64,000 bases of DNA from Lewinellaceae bacterium. Its GTDB lineage: Bacteria; Bacteroidota; Bacteroidia; Chitinophagales; Saprospiraceae. Numbering within the stretch: position 1 is the stretch's first letter; the number at the start of each line of letters is the position of its first letter. This document shows, piece by piece, positions 44,664-51,640 of the stretch. The stretch is from positions 124,001-188,000 of the forward strand of contig JACJYA010000005.1 of assembly GCA_020636315.1 (NCBI GenBank), read 5' to 3'. Both the position numbers and the translations under genes were made by a program. A model generated the notes under the pieces. The model made no database searches and was not told the DNA's origin. It saw nothing but the letters and a program-made list of their open reading frames with translations.

Positions 44664-45246
44664 GAGTGGAGAAGTTTATGGGTTTAGAAGTTTAGAAACC
44701 ACAAACCAGAAACCAAAAACCAAAAACCACGATCTGTCCCGGTGCAATCTGCCCCCAACCCAAACTCCCAAACTTTTCCACTCCTAAACCCCGGGAAGAC
44801 CCCCACCAGATACTAAACTTCTAAACCCAATCAGGCTCCCCTTCTGCCCTAAACTTCTAAACCCGATAGTATTGGGCACCAAAAAGGGAGGCTCTTTTCG
44901 AACGCCCATTACCCTGTCACAAAAACTTCAGTATCGGATAAAAATGCTGCTTGCCGTTTTTTATTTTTGAGAGGCAAAAGGTTACCATTCCCAAAAGCTT
45001 CCATCAGCGTTCCGCCATTTTCGACATGCCTGTTCAAGGGCGCTACCAACAAATTTATTCCTGAACGCAACCGCCCCAAAGGGCGCCTGAGGCACAAACA
45101 CGCTTTCAGAAAGAGCAGAGGCTATCTGTTAATTACAGGCGCTGGCCCGATTATTGTGCCGGCAATTTTCCAACTGGCCTTATGCCTGATCCATGCTATG
45201 TATGACCAGGCTGGCCGGTACAGGCAACTAAAGAAAGCATTGTGCC
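44664..45246. repeat. Repeat-rich intergenic region
   Basis: No credible gene. A 16-mer CTAAACTTCTAAACCC occurs at 44813-44828 and 44849-44864 and is inverted at 44680-44695 (GGGTTTAGAAGTTTAG). A near-perfect 17-base inverted pair (TAGGAGTGGAGAAGTTT at 44661 and its complement at about 44769-44785) overlaps this. An AACCA(A/G)AAACC tract lies between. A 113-codon frame at 44967-45308 runs over the terminator and lacks any motif. Confidence 0.55.
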
Positions 45247-45277
45247 ACTCCCCGGCTTTGCCCGGGGAGTTTTTTAT
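45247..45277 (+). terminator. Strong terminator without an upstream protein gene
   Basis: Nine-base arms (ACTCCCCGG 45247-45255; CCGGGGAGT 45262-45270) followed by TTTTTTATT. The nearest gene on the same strand, rnz, ends almost 600 bp upstream. It may end a small RNA transcribed from the region at 45100-45246 or a long rnz tail. It also insulates dinB. Confidence 0.8.
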
Positions 45278-45347
45278 TACTCCTTCCATTTTATGCCCTG
45301 CCGGATAATTCAGCCGGAATCCCTAAATTTACCCCAAAACACGACAC

Positions 45348-46445
45348 TTGAAAGAAGGCCGGAAAATCATCCATATTGATATGGATGCCTTCTATGCCTC
45401 GGTCGAACAGCGCGACCACCCTGAACTTCGGGGTAAGCCCATTGCGGTTGGCGGTTCGGGGATGCGGGGTGTAGTGGCGTCCGCCAGTTATGAGGCCCGG
45501 AAATACGGAGTTCGCTCCGCCATGCCCAGCGTTACCGCTCGCCGGCTTTGCCCGCAACTGGTGTTCGTGCGGTCCCGTTTTGATGTGTACCGGGATGTAT
45601 CTCTTCAGATCCGGGATATTTTTTATGAATACACGGACCTGGTGGAACCCCTTTCTCTGGATGAGGCCTACCTCGATGTGACATATCCCAGGCGTGGCCC
45701 TCAGTCGGCCACACTGGTTGCGGAGGAGATCCGCCGGCGGATCCGGGAGGAGACGGGGTTGACTGCTTCCGCCGGTGTTTCTTTCAACAAATTTCTGGCC
45801 AAAGTGGCTTCCGATGTCAACAAGCCCGATGGCATCAAGGTGATCACTCCGGAGGAGGCTCTTCCCTTTCTGGAAGAGTTGCCCATCGAGGCCTTTCACG
45901 GCATCGGGAAGGTGACTGCCGAAAAGATGCACCGGATGGGCATTTTTAAAGGGGCCGACCTCAGGCCCTATTCGGAGGTCGAACTGGCCAGGCGCTTTGG
46001 TAAGGTCGGCCGCCATTATTACCGCATCGTCCGAGCCGAAGACGAGCGGGAAGTCAACCCCAACCGCATCCGGAAATCCATTGGAGCGGAACGCACCTAT
46101 AAAGAAGACCTTACTGACATTCGGGAGATGAAGGAAAAACTCAGCTACCTGGCGGAAGTCGTTTATAAATATATGGTGAAGGCGGACAATTACGGGCGCA
46201 CCGTAACCCTGAAGGCCAAAATGCCGGACTTTAAGGCCATCACCCGCAGCCGGACCTTTTCCACTGAGATCCGCAGCCTGGAAGGGCTGGAGGCTATTGC
46301 TCATGAATTGCTGGAGGAAAACAAAGAGGATATCGGGAGCGTTCGCTTGTTGGGTATTTCAGTGTCCAACCTGTCGAAAGAACAGGCAGCAGACGGCATA
46401 CAGCTTGAATTTGATTTTGAGAACCAAAATGAAGAAGAGGAATAA
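45348..46445 (+). CDS. dinB: DNA polymerase IV (Y-family, translesion)
   Basis: 365 residues. The start is TTG at 45348, because the homology (GRKIIHIDMDAFYASVEQRD) begins within a few codons of it and no ATG lies between. Catalytic acidic residues are in DMDAFYASVE (about residues 10-19) and SLDEAYLDV. A helix-hairpin-helix segment, IEAFHGIGKVTAEKMHRMGI, lies near 185-205, and the little finger follows. The C-terminal tail (IQLEFDF) resembles a beta-clamp-binding motif. Pol IV copies across damaged DNA at the cost of fidelity. The HAD gene begins directly after its stop. Confidence 0.93.
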   Translation: MKEGRKIIHIDMDAFYASVEQRDHPELRGKPIAVGGSGMRGVVASASYEARKYGVRSAMPSVTARRLCPQLVFVRSRFDVYRDVSLQIRDIFYEYTDLVEPLSLDEAYLDVTYPRRGPQSATLVAEEIRRRIREETGLTASAGVSFNKFLAKVASDVNKPDGIKVITPEEALPFLEELPIEAFHGIGKVTAEKMHRMGIFKGADLRPYSEVELARRFGKVGRHYYRIVRAEDEREVNPNRIRKSIGAERTYKEDLTDIREMKEKLSYLAEVVYKYMVKADNYGRTVTLKAKMPDFKAITRSRTFSTEIRSLEGLEAIAHELLEENKEDIGSVRLLGISVSNLSKEQAADGIQLEFDFENQNEEEE

Positions 46446-47156
46446 ATGAAACTGGTGATCTTCGATGTTGACGGAACCCTTATTTTTTCTGAAAAGAAAG
46501 ACAGCCTGGCCTTCGCCGCCACCTATGAAAAGATCTACCGCCGTACTTTTCCGACCATCGACTGGCGCACGTATCCCCATGTGACGGATACTACCATCTT
46601 CGATTCCGTCATCCGGCAGCATTTCGGCCGCCCATCCAACGAGACGGAAGTCCGCCGGTTTCAGGAACATTATGTGGAACTGTTGCAATACAACCGCCGC
46701 ACTGCTCCCCAGGATTACCTTGAAGTGCCCGGCGCCCGGCAGGCCATCGCCGCCCTGGAACAGGACAGCCGTTACCTGATCGGCGTGGCCACCGGCGGCT
46801 GGAAGTGGTCGGCTGAAGTCAAGCTCGAACATGTAGGCATTACCATAGACCACCGCCTCTTCAGCGGGGCCGACGGCAAGGCGGCCCGGGAACACATCAT
46901 TGAAGAAGTGGTGGCTGCCGCCCGGGAACTGCATGGCGCCCCTTTCACCAAGGTAGTCTATATTGGCGACGCCATCTGGGACGTCCACACCACCCGCAAT
47001 CTTCAGCTGGACTTCATTGGCATCCGCCGCCGGGGTGATTTCGGACTACTGCAGCAGGAAGGCGCCCGCCACGTCATCCGCGACTACCTGGATTACGATG
47101 GCTTCCTTCAACTCGTAGAGGAGGCAACCCCTCCCGGAATGCCCGTCGGCGCCTGA
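46446..47156 (+). CDS. HAD-superfamily hydrolase
   Basis: 236 residues. The N-terminal motif KLVIFDVDGTLI (residues 2-13) holds the nucleophile Asp, GVATGG (about 117-122) is motif II, and IGDAIWDVHTTRNL (about 178-191) is motif IV with the two acidic residues. A cap domain runs from about 18 to 100. It is a phosphatase of the phosphoglycolate-phosphatase type; the substrate cannot be read. ATG at 46446 lies directly after the dinB stop, so the two are co-transcribed. Confidence 0.85.
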   Translation: MKLVIFDVDGTLIFSEKKDSLAFAATYEKIYRRTFPTIDWRTYPHVTDTTIFDSVIRQHFGRPSNETEVRRFQEHYVELLQYNRRTAPQDYLEVPGARQAIAALEQDSRYLIGVATGGWKWSAEVKLEHVGITIDHRLFSGADGKAAREHIIEEVVAAARELHGAPFTKVVYIGDAIWDVHTTRNLQLDFIGIRRRGDFGLLQQEGARHVIRDYLDYDGFLQLVEEATPPGMPVGA

Positions 47157-47258
47157 AAAAATAAAGCTGCCGGAAACTATTTCCGCCTGCGCTGTGTTCC
47201 TTTACCATCTGCCTGACAGCAGGTTAGAAACCGTCCGTAAAAAAATGGCTGCTTTGTC

Positions 47259-47288
47259 TTGTATTTTTACGGAATCACCGTATATTTG
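47259..47288 (+). promoter_or_regulatory. Promoter of the tRNA-Lys locus
   Basis: TTG (47259-47261), 19 bp, then TATATTTG (47281-47288): an exact match to the Bacteroidota primary sigma consensus TTG-N19-TAnnTTTG. Transcription would start near 47295 and read the partial tRNA copy before the tRNA itself. A small hairpin (TTCGAAA 47317-47323 with TTTCGAA 47329-47335) sits in the leader. Confidence 0.8.
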
Positions 47289-47341
47289 CAACGCCTTTGA
47301 AAAAGGGTAGTTAACATTCGAAATTTTATTTCGAAATGAGT

Positions 47342-47412
47342 TGAGCCCGTAGCTCAGTCCGCCTTCGCGTCAAGCCTCGGCGGCCGAAACCCGTTCCATC
47401 GGGAAGCTACGG
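47342..47412 (+). repeat. Partial tRNA-Lys 5' copy with a palindromic tail
   Basis: The first 18 bases of the tRNA region, TGAGCCCGTAGCTCAGTC, recur exactly at 47342-47359, 86 bp before the real tRNA. The copy then diverges into a structure: CCGTAGCT (47347-47354) pairs with AGCTACGG (47405-47412), CCGCC with GGCGG, and CCCG with CGGG. It is therefore a folded tRNA-derived fragment, not a functional tRNA. It could be a left attachment relic or a processing signal. Confidence 0.7.
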
Positions 47413-47428
47413 CGCACAAATTCTAAAT

Positions 47429-47502
47429 GAGCCCGTAGCTCAGTCGGCTAGAGCACTTGACTTTTAATCAAGGGGTCCTGGGTTCGAGCCCCAGCGGGCT
47501 CA
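47429..47502 (+). tRNA. tRNA-Lys (anticodon TTT)
   Basis: 74 nt. Acceptor arms GAGCCCG (47429-47435) and CGGGCTC (47495-47501) pair perfectly. The anticodon stem CTTGA/TCAAG (47456-47460, 47468-47472) holds loop CTTTTAA with anticodon TTT at 47463-47465. The T-arm GTTCGAGCC follows, and the discriminator A is at 47502. CCA is not encoded. A terminator follows within 6 bp. Confidence 0.97.
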
Positions 47503-47507
47503 CTAGC

Positions 47508-47540
47508 AAAAGCCCATCCGCATCAGCGGGTGGGCTTTTT
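47508..47540 (+). terminator. Terminator after tRNA-Lys
   Basis: AAAAGCCCATCCG (47508-47520) pairs with CGGGTGGGCTTTT (47527-47539) with one G-T wobble and a 6-nt loop, followed by a T-tract. It ends the tRNA transcript. Confidence 0.85.
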
Positions 47541-47544
47541 GCGT

Positions 47545-47655
47545 AGTGAGGCCGCTGGGGCGAGAAGTTTATCCCGCTCTAGAAAAGGTAAGGAGCGAAG
47601 CGACTGTAGCTTTTCTTTGGCGGGAAGCCCCAGCTAGTGCGCAGGCGGACTCACT
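47545..47655. repeat. Palindromic element bounded by tRNA 3'-end copies
   Basis: GTGAGGCCGCTGGGGC (47545-47561 region) is the reverse complement of the tRNA 3' end (one mismatch), while GCCCCAGC (47627-47634), then TAGTGCGCAGGC, then GGACTCAC (47648-47655) is a direct but interrupted copy of the same tRNA end. Between them nested arms pair as GCTGGGGC/GCCCCAGC, CCCGC/GCGGG and AGAAAAG/CTTTTCT, a strong ~80-nt hairpin. It could be a mobile mini-element inserted in a tRNA fragment or a structured RNA. Confidence 0.6.
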
Positions 47656-47917
47656 TTTTTTTAAAGACTTAATGGCCAGGCAGTAATGCTTGGTTTTTTT
47701 GTTTAAATCTTTTTACCTCCTCATTCCTTTCTACTGTAATTCAATTCTTTACGAATATTATATATCCCAACATTTTATCTTCGCCACAGGCAGCAATCCA
47801 GTGATTTAGGCACTTCTAATCCGCCATAATTGGAAAAATGAGGGATTTTGTTGTATTTCTTTGTATTTCGAGGGATTGGAGAGGAAAGTTTTTTAATGAA
47901 ATCCAGGCCATCGATTC
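47648..47917 (+). repeat. tRNA-end repeat, copy B (flanks MNT/HEPN on the left)
   Basis: Starts with the tRNA-3'-end-like GGACTCAC and continues with an 8-T run, AAAGACTTAATGGCCAGGCA, TAATGCTTGG and a region with CTACTGTAATTCAAT at 47731. Copy D at 50141-50413 matches it along about 270 bp with many small differences (for example TAATCCGCCATAATTGGAA against TAATCCCCCACAATTGGAA). This region also fills most of the gap between the tRNA and the MNT gene; no gene is visible in it. Confidence 0.7.
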
Positions 47918-47950
47918 TTTACTTCCCCGGAACCTTCACCCACTAGCTTA

Positions 47951-47982
47951 TTGTATTCATCACAGAGATTTCATTATCTTTA
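47951..47982 (+). promoter_or_regulatory. Candidate promoter for the MNT/HEPN operon
   Basis: TTG (47951-47953), 21 bp, then TATCTTTA (47975-47982), one mismatch from TAnnTTTG. The ATG of the MNT gene begins 28 bp later. Confidence 0.4.
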
Positions 47983-48010
47983 CAGAAGGAGATGGTTCCG
48001 CCAATAACTT

Positions 48011-48298
48011 ATGATGAATAGAGACCTGATCATACAAACCATAAAAGACTACCTCCATCAATACCCCGTCAGCAAAATTGGCGTGTTCGGTTCTTTCGCA
48101 AGGAATGAAGAGCGAGAGGATAGCGATATTGATATCCTCGTCAAATTTGAAGAGCCGGTTAGCTTGTTCACTCTCGTCAGGATGCATCGAGAATTAGAAG
48201 AGCTTCTAAGCCGCAAGGTAGACATCGTCAGTGAAAAATATTTACATCCCCGCCTCAGAGCTTCCATCGAGAAAGACCTGAAAATCATAGCCGCCTGA
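48011..48298 (+). CDS. mntA: MNT-domain nucleotidyltransferase antitoxin
   Basis: 95 residues. It carries the MNT signature GSX10DXD exactly: GSFARNEEREDSDID (about residues 26-40). The VSKIGVFGSFARN strand leads into it. MntA antitoxins inactivate their HepT partner by adding AMP groups to the Tyr of the toxin's RX4HXY motif (established for Shewanella MntA-HepT). Two adjacent ATGs (48011, 48014) could start it; the first is used. Its TGA stop shares its last base with the ATG of the toxin gene (1-bp overlap), a typical two-gene module. Confidence 0.9.
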   Translation: MMNRDLIIQTIKDYLHQYPVSKIGVFGSFARNEEREDSDIDILVKFEEPVSLFTLVRMHRELEELLSRKVDIVSEKYLHPRLRASIEKDLKIIAA

Positions 48299-48645
48299 TG
48301 AGCCTTTTTCGAGACATTACATACCTGGAACATATCCAGGACAGCATTGAAAAGATCCAGTCTTATACCGAAGGCCTATCTGAAGAGGAGTTCCAAGAAT
48401 CTACCTTGGTACAGGATGGTGTAATCCGCCAGTTCGAAATTATTGGAGAAGCATCCAAGAGGCTTTCCGATTCTATCAGGGTGCAATATCCAGAAGTGCC
48501 CTGGAAAGATATGGCTGGCATGAGGGACGTCCTCATTCACGATTACATCAATGTTGAAATAGATATCGTCTGGAAAACGGTTAAAGACCATCTGCCGCAA
48601 CTGAAAGAACAAATTTCGAAGGTGATCAGCGAAAATAGCCTTTGA
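48298..48645 (+). CDS. hepT: HEPN-domain RNase toxin (DUF86, HepT)
   Basis: 115 residues. The catalytic RX4HXY motif is RDVLIHDY with R76, H81 and Y83, intact. FEIIGEASKRLSD (about 50-62) is the typical DUF86 helix. HEPN RNases dimerise and cut RNA; the neighbouring MNT protein would AMPylate the Tyr to silence it. The start overlaps the antitoxin's stop. The pair is frequent on islands and protects against phage in some hosts. No frameshift or stop is visible. Confidence 0.9.
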   Translation: MSLFRDITYLEHIQDSIEKIQSYTEGLSEEEFQESTLVQDGVIRQFEIIGEASKRLSDSIRVQYPEVPWKDMAGMRDVLIHDYINVEIDIVWKTVKDHLPQLKEQISKVISENSL

Positions 48646-48763
48646 GTACTTTTGTATTGTGGAGGATCTCAACCAGTATGGAGAGCAGGCTTACTGGACA
48701 CTCACCAAGTTGCCTCAAAGCTAAAACTCCAAAGACAAGAAAAACCAAAAATCCTTTTAAGCC

Positions 48764-48875
48764 ATTTTAAAAATTCCAACCATCAAATTTTAAAACACTG
48801 GCTTCCAATTATTTATAACTACATTTCCACTCCCAGCGGGCTCACTTTTTTTTAAAGACTTAAAGGCCAGGCAGT
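48764..48875 (+). repeat. tRNA-end repeat, copy C
   Basis: CCCAGCGGGCTCAC (48832-48845) is a perfect copy of the 3' end of the tRNA gene, followed by the 8-T run, AAAGACTTAAAGGCCAGGCAGT (nearly identical to copy B). To its left, ATTTTAAAAATTCCAAC and following bases (48764-48831) match the left flank of copy D. The remaining gene-free part up to 49095 has no visible gene. Confidence 0.75.
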
Positions 48876-49095
48876 TATTTTTCATCTTTCTCATAGATCC
48901 GCACTACTTACGCTTACATTTCCTCCCGAATAGGAAGGTATAGCTGGTTACCAAATCTGTATACAGTTGATATTGGAACGGCTGAAGCCATTTAGCCAAC
49001 CAAATGAGTGATTGTGGAATTTTTTCAACTGATTAAACGGTTATTCATTTGCCTGTTGAAGGCTATTGATGTATTTTTATTGAAAATAATTTTTC

Positions 49096-49320
49096 ATGAC
49101 TGCTCGGTTGATCGTTTATTTTGATAATGAAGGTGATATGATTCGAGTCCTTCAGCTACTTAAGGACAGTGGGTTGGATAAACTGGCTTTCTACACTCAA
49201 ACTACTGAAAAGCTGCTCGTGGAACCGGAAAAGCGAGATTGGTCACTTGCCGGTTCAGTTGACCTTGGAGATAAACTGGCTTCTATTTCCAACCTCCGTG
49301 ATTTTGCGTACAATGACTGA
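49096..49320 (+). CDS. Small protein paired with a PIN toxin
   Basis: 74 residues, no family recognised. It reads as a short beta-alpha protein (ARLIVYFDNEGDMIRVLQLL at residues 3-22, then a LVEPEKRDWSLAGSVDLG segment). Its stop overlaps the PIN gene start by 8 bp, so it is almost certainly the antitoxin of a VapBC-like pair even though it does not look like a classical AbrB, MazE or RHH protein. The ATG at 49096 is used. It lies inside the unit bounded by repeat copies C and D. Confidence 0.65.
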   Translation: MTARLIVYFDNEGDMIRVLQLLKDSGLDKLAFYTQTTEKLLVEPEKRDWSLAGSVDLGDKLASISNLRDFAYND

Positions 49321-49720
49321 TGTACTGCTGGATACCAACATATTGATCTATGCCTTAGATAAGGGCAACCCATTTCATCATGATGCTGTCACATTGATTG
49401 GTGACCCCTCTCTGAATTTCTTCATTGCCACCAAAAACATTAGTGAGTATTTTGCTGTATGTTCAAAATTGACCGTTCCTCTACCGAAAGCCTATGGATT
49501 TTACATGCAGGTTTGTCAAAACACTCAAATCTTGTATCCTGACCACCAAAGCCTTACTGTTTTTGAACAATTGCTCCAAAAATATCAGCCCACTGGAAAC
49601 AGGGTTTATGATATGGAAATTGTTTCGGTAGCTATCGTTCACCAAATACCGGAAATTGCTACCGTGAACATCAAAGATTTCTCTGGCATATCAGAAATCA
49701 AGGTTCGGCCCATCCGATGA
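49313..49720 (+). CDS. PIN-domain toxin (VapC-like)
   Basis: 135 residues from the ATG at 49313; a longer reading starts within the previous gene. The PIN fold is clear: LLDTNILIYALDKGNP (Asp at residue 7), an ATKNISEYFAV helix with Glu near 42, and the C-terminal YDMEIVSVAIVH with acidic residue and TVNIKDFSGI. VapC toxins are RNases that cut tRNA or rRNA. The gene overlaps its putative antitoxin by 8 bp. The catalytic acids are intact, so this toxin is likely active when freed. Confidence 0.85.
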   Translation: MTDVLLDTNILIYALDKGNPFHHDAVTLIGDPSLNFFIATKNISEYFAVCSKLTVPLPKAYGFYMQVCQNTQILYPDHQSLTVFEQLLQKYQPTGNRVYDMEIVSVAIVHQIPEIATVNIKDFSGISEIKVRPIR

Positions 49721-49756
49721 TAAAATCACCTGCTTGAGGCACAAAATTTTCCAGAA

Positions 49757-49987
49757 ATGAGTATAGAAGGTACAAAGCTAAACTTCATTACCTGGATTAT
49801 CAACCTCCAGGATGAAGCCGTCCTTCGAAAACTGATGGCGCTGAAAGAAGAAGCAGAAGCGGAGTTAAAATCTTTGGAGCCTGCCATTAAAGAGGCATTG
49901 ATCCACCGAGCGGAGGAATCCAACCGGGATATTGAAGCTGGCAGGGTTTTCCCGATTGAAGAAGTCATGAAAGAGGATTGGGAGTAA
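49757..49987 (+). CDS. Orphan antitoxin-like protein
   Basis: 76 residues. The N-terminus (KLNFITWIINLQDEAVLRKL) and the acidic helical C-terminus (IEAGRVFPIEEVMKEDWE) resemble small Bacteroidota and cyanobacterial antitoxins that pair with RelE-type toxins. No RelE toxin follows, so it is an orphan or a decoy. ATG at 49757, 36 bp after the PIN gene, same strand, in the same repeat-bounded unit. Confidence 0.6.
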   Translation: MSIEGTKLNFITWIINLQDEAVLRKLMALKEEAEAELKSLEPAIKEALIHRAEESNRDIEAGRVFPIEEVMKEDWE

Positions 49988-50064
49988 TGGGGATTCAGTT
50001 AAAATAGATATATTTAGACCCCGGAAGATAGGGAGGCTCAGAGCGTTAGAAAAACTTTTTATCT

Positions 50065-50413
50065 ATTTTAAAAATTCCTAAATCCAAATTCCAAGACACT
50101 GAAAATCAATACTTTATAAGTACACTTCCACCCCCCCCAGCGGGCTCACATTTATTGTAAAACATTGAAAGCCAGGCGGTAATGCTTGGCTTTTTTTGTT
50201 TTAAGTAATTCACCTGCCTGTTTTACTACTGTAATTCAATCCTTTACGAATTCTTGGTATTTAAATGTTTATCGGTTGCCATCGGTTACAATCCCTTCAT
50301 TTTAGGTATTCGTAATCCCCCACAATTGGAATAATGGAGGACTTTGGTGTATTTCTGTATATTTTAGTGAATTTCAGCGGAATATTTTTAAACGAAATCC
50401 AGGTTGTCGATAG
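50065..50413 (+). repeat. tRNA-end repeat, copy D
   Basis: CCCAGCGGGCTCAC (50136-50149) is another copy of the tRNA 3' end. To its left is the ATTTTAAAAATTCC flank shared with copy C, and to its right about 260 bp related to copy B, including CTACTGTAATTCAAT at 50226-50240 and TTTTTAAACGAAATCCAGGT near the end. It ends about 70 bp before the palindromic element at 50489. No gene is visible in the gap 49988-50689. Confidence 0.75.
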
Positions 50414-50480
50414 CCTGCTCCAAATGGCCTACCCAGCAAGGGCAACACCCTGGATGTCATGATCTACTGACATCTTTAGA

Positions 50481-50608
50481 AACTTGGCGTGTGTATAACA
50501 GATTGCACAGTCAGGCTCTGAAAGGCTTAGCAATCCCTTCGCTTTGCTACGGGCTTACCAATCCACGACCCAAACAAAAAGTGCTATTTGTTATACACAC
50601 AACTTGGC
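50481..50608. mobile_element. MITE-like or attC-like palindromic element
   Basis: A 112-bp stretch (50489-50600) has perfect 12-bp terminal inverted repeats (GTGTGTATAACA and TGTTATACACAC). It is flanked by 8-bp direct repeats AACTTGGC at 50481-50488 and 50601-50608, as a target-site duplication would be. Inside, TAGCAA (50528-50533) pairs with TTGCTA (50544-50549). This fits a miniature inverted-repeat element. Alternatively the outer 7-mers GTATAAC and GTTATAC are near matches to integron attC core sites, which are also imperfect palindromes. No protein gene lies inside. Confidence 0.6.
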
Positions 50609-50689
50609 AATGCCGGCTTGCATTATTGAAAAAAGAACTATTTTGCAGAATGGGCGGTTTTTTCTATGAGTCGCCAAAATTCAAGGCTA

Positions 50690-50917
50690 ATGAATAACTA
50701 CCAGGAATACATCAGCATTGATCCAAACATACGTTTTGGCAAACCCTGCATTAAGGGAACGCGCATCGCTGTTTCGGATATTCTTAAGTGGCTTGCCTCC
50801 GGGATGAGCTATGAAGAAATTTTGGAGGACTTTCCCTTATTGAAGAAAGAACACATTTTGGCTGCCCTCGCCTTTGCAGCCAGAAGGGAGCAGATTACTC
50901 AAGTCATTGCTGCCTGA
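50690..50917 (+). CDS. DUF433 antitoxin
   Basis: 75 residues from the ATG at 50690; an upstream in-frame start adds eight residues without homology. DPNIRFGKPCIKGTRIAVSD and ILKWLASGMSYEEILEDFP are the hallmark motifs of DUF433, a winged-helix-like family that pairs with DUF5615 (PIN-like, VapC-like) toxins. The stop is followed one base later by the toxin's ATG. The protein itself looks intact, although its partner is broken. Confidence 0.88.
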   Translation: MNNYQEYISIDPNIRFGKPCIKGTRIAVSDILKWLASGMSYEEILEDFPLLKKEHILAALAFAARREQITQVIAA

Positions 50918-50918
50918 T

Positions 50919-51254
50919 ATGAAATTGCTGCTCGATGCCAACCTCTCCTGACGATTAGCCAAGTTATTATCTCCTGAATTCGGAGAGGTAGAACATGTCG
51001 ATCGTTGTGGTTTGCCGGTACTTGCAAGTGACACTGAAATATGGGATTGGGCAAGGGATAATGATGCCCTTATCATTACTAATGATGAAGAGTATTATTA
51101 CTTCTCTCTTCAAAAGGGATTTCCTCCCAAAGTAGTCTTGCTTAGGATGGGCAACCAATCCACCCAAAACGTAAAGGAGGTTCTCATAAGGTACCGGGAT
51201 AAGATTCTTGCTTTACATGATAGCCCAGATCATGGGCTCTTGGAAATCTTGTAA
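50919..51254 (+). pseudogene. DUF5615 PIN-like toxin with an in-frame stop
   Basis: ATG at 50919 gives MKLLLDANLS, then TGA at 50949-50951, then RLAKLLSPEFGEVEHVDRCG and the rest of the family (ASDTEIWDWARDNDALIITN, DEEYYYFSLQKGFPP, the NVKEVLIRYRDKILA tail). Homologues usually have Trp or Pro at the stop position, so a TGG to TGA change probably killed it. The remainder of the frame is intact to 51254 and shows no second stop. The toxin is therefore inactivated by a single nonsense mutation, unless read-through or reinitiation occurs downstream. Confidence 0.82.
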
Positions 51255-51306
51255 GGCAGCCGGGTATCAGTTGAATTGAACAGGGCGGCCTTAAATAACT
51301 GATGTA

Positions 51307-51561
51307 ATGGTGAGCCATAAGCAAAGCACCACAATACTCTACATTATTTGCCTCCTCCTTTGTTGTAGCGCCAAGTCCTTAGCACAGAAAGGCTCCAAGG
51401 ATTTTGATCAAATTAAAAAGATCCTCCACCAGCAACAGCAAGACTGGAATAATGGGAACATCGATGCCTTCATGGAAGCCTATTAGAAGTCAGAAGAGCT
51501 GCAGTTTGGCGGAGCCACAGGCATCACCCGGGGCTGGCTAGCCAGAAAGGTTGATTGGTGA
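51307..51561 (+). pseudogene. Decayed secreted SnoaL/DUF4440-like gene
   Basis: ATG at 51307 starts a signal-like peptide (TTILYIICLLLCC) and then IKKILHQQQQDWNNGNIDAF, MEAY, where an in-frame TAG (51484-51486) interrupts. Past it, KSEELQFGGATGITRGWLA continues in the same frame. Related proteins read YWKS at that point, so TGG to TAG is the likely change. A TGA ends the fragment at 51559-51561 and the C-terminal half of the family is missing. The broken gene lies beside the toxin pseudogene. The next 80 bp hold nothing recognisable. Confidence 0.65.
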
Positions 51562-51640
51562 GAGAGCAAGGTTCCTCGTCGATCTGGTTAAGAAGCTTAA
51601 CTCATTCTATCCATAAGATATGCAAAGTCAATCAGGACAA

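Noticed and set aside
45100..45246. Possible signal recognition particle RNA or 6S RNA before the terminator
   Set aside because: The conserved SRP loop sequence and RNase P or tmRNA signatures are absent, so I only propose an unnamed transcript.
44967..45308. 113-codon ORF before dinB
   Set aside because: Runs straight through a strong terminator and has no conserved feature.
50404..50697. 97-codon ORF across the palindromic element
   Set aside because: Composed of the repeat and MITE-like element, no motif, and ends inside the DUF433 gene.
50949..50951. TGA read as an amino acid (recoding or selenocysteine)
   Set aside because: Many intact genes here end in TGA, no SECIS-like hairpin is seen, and the family has Trp or Pro there, not Cys.
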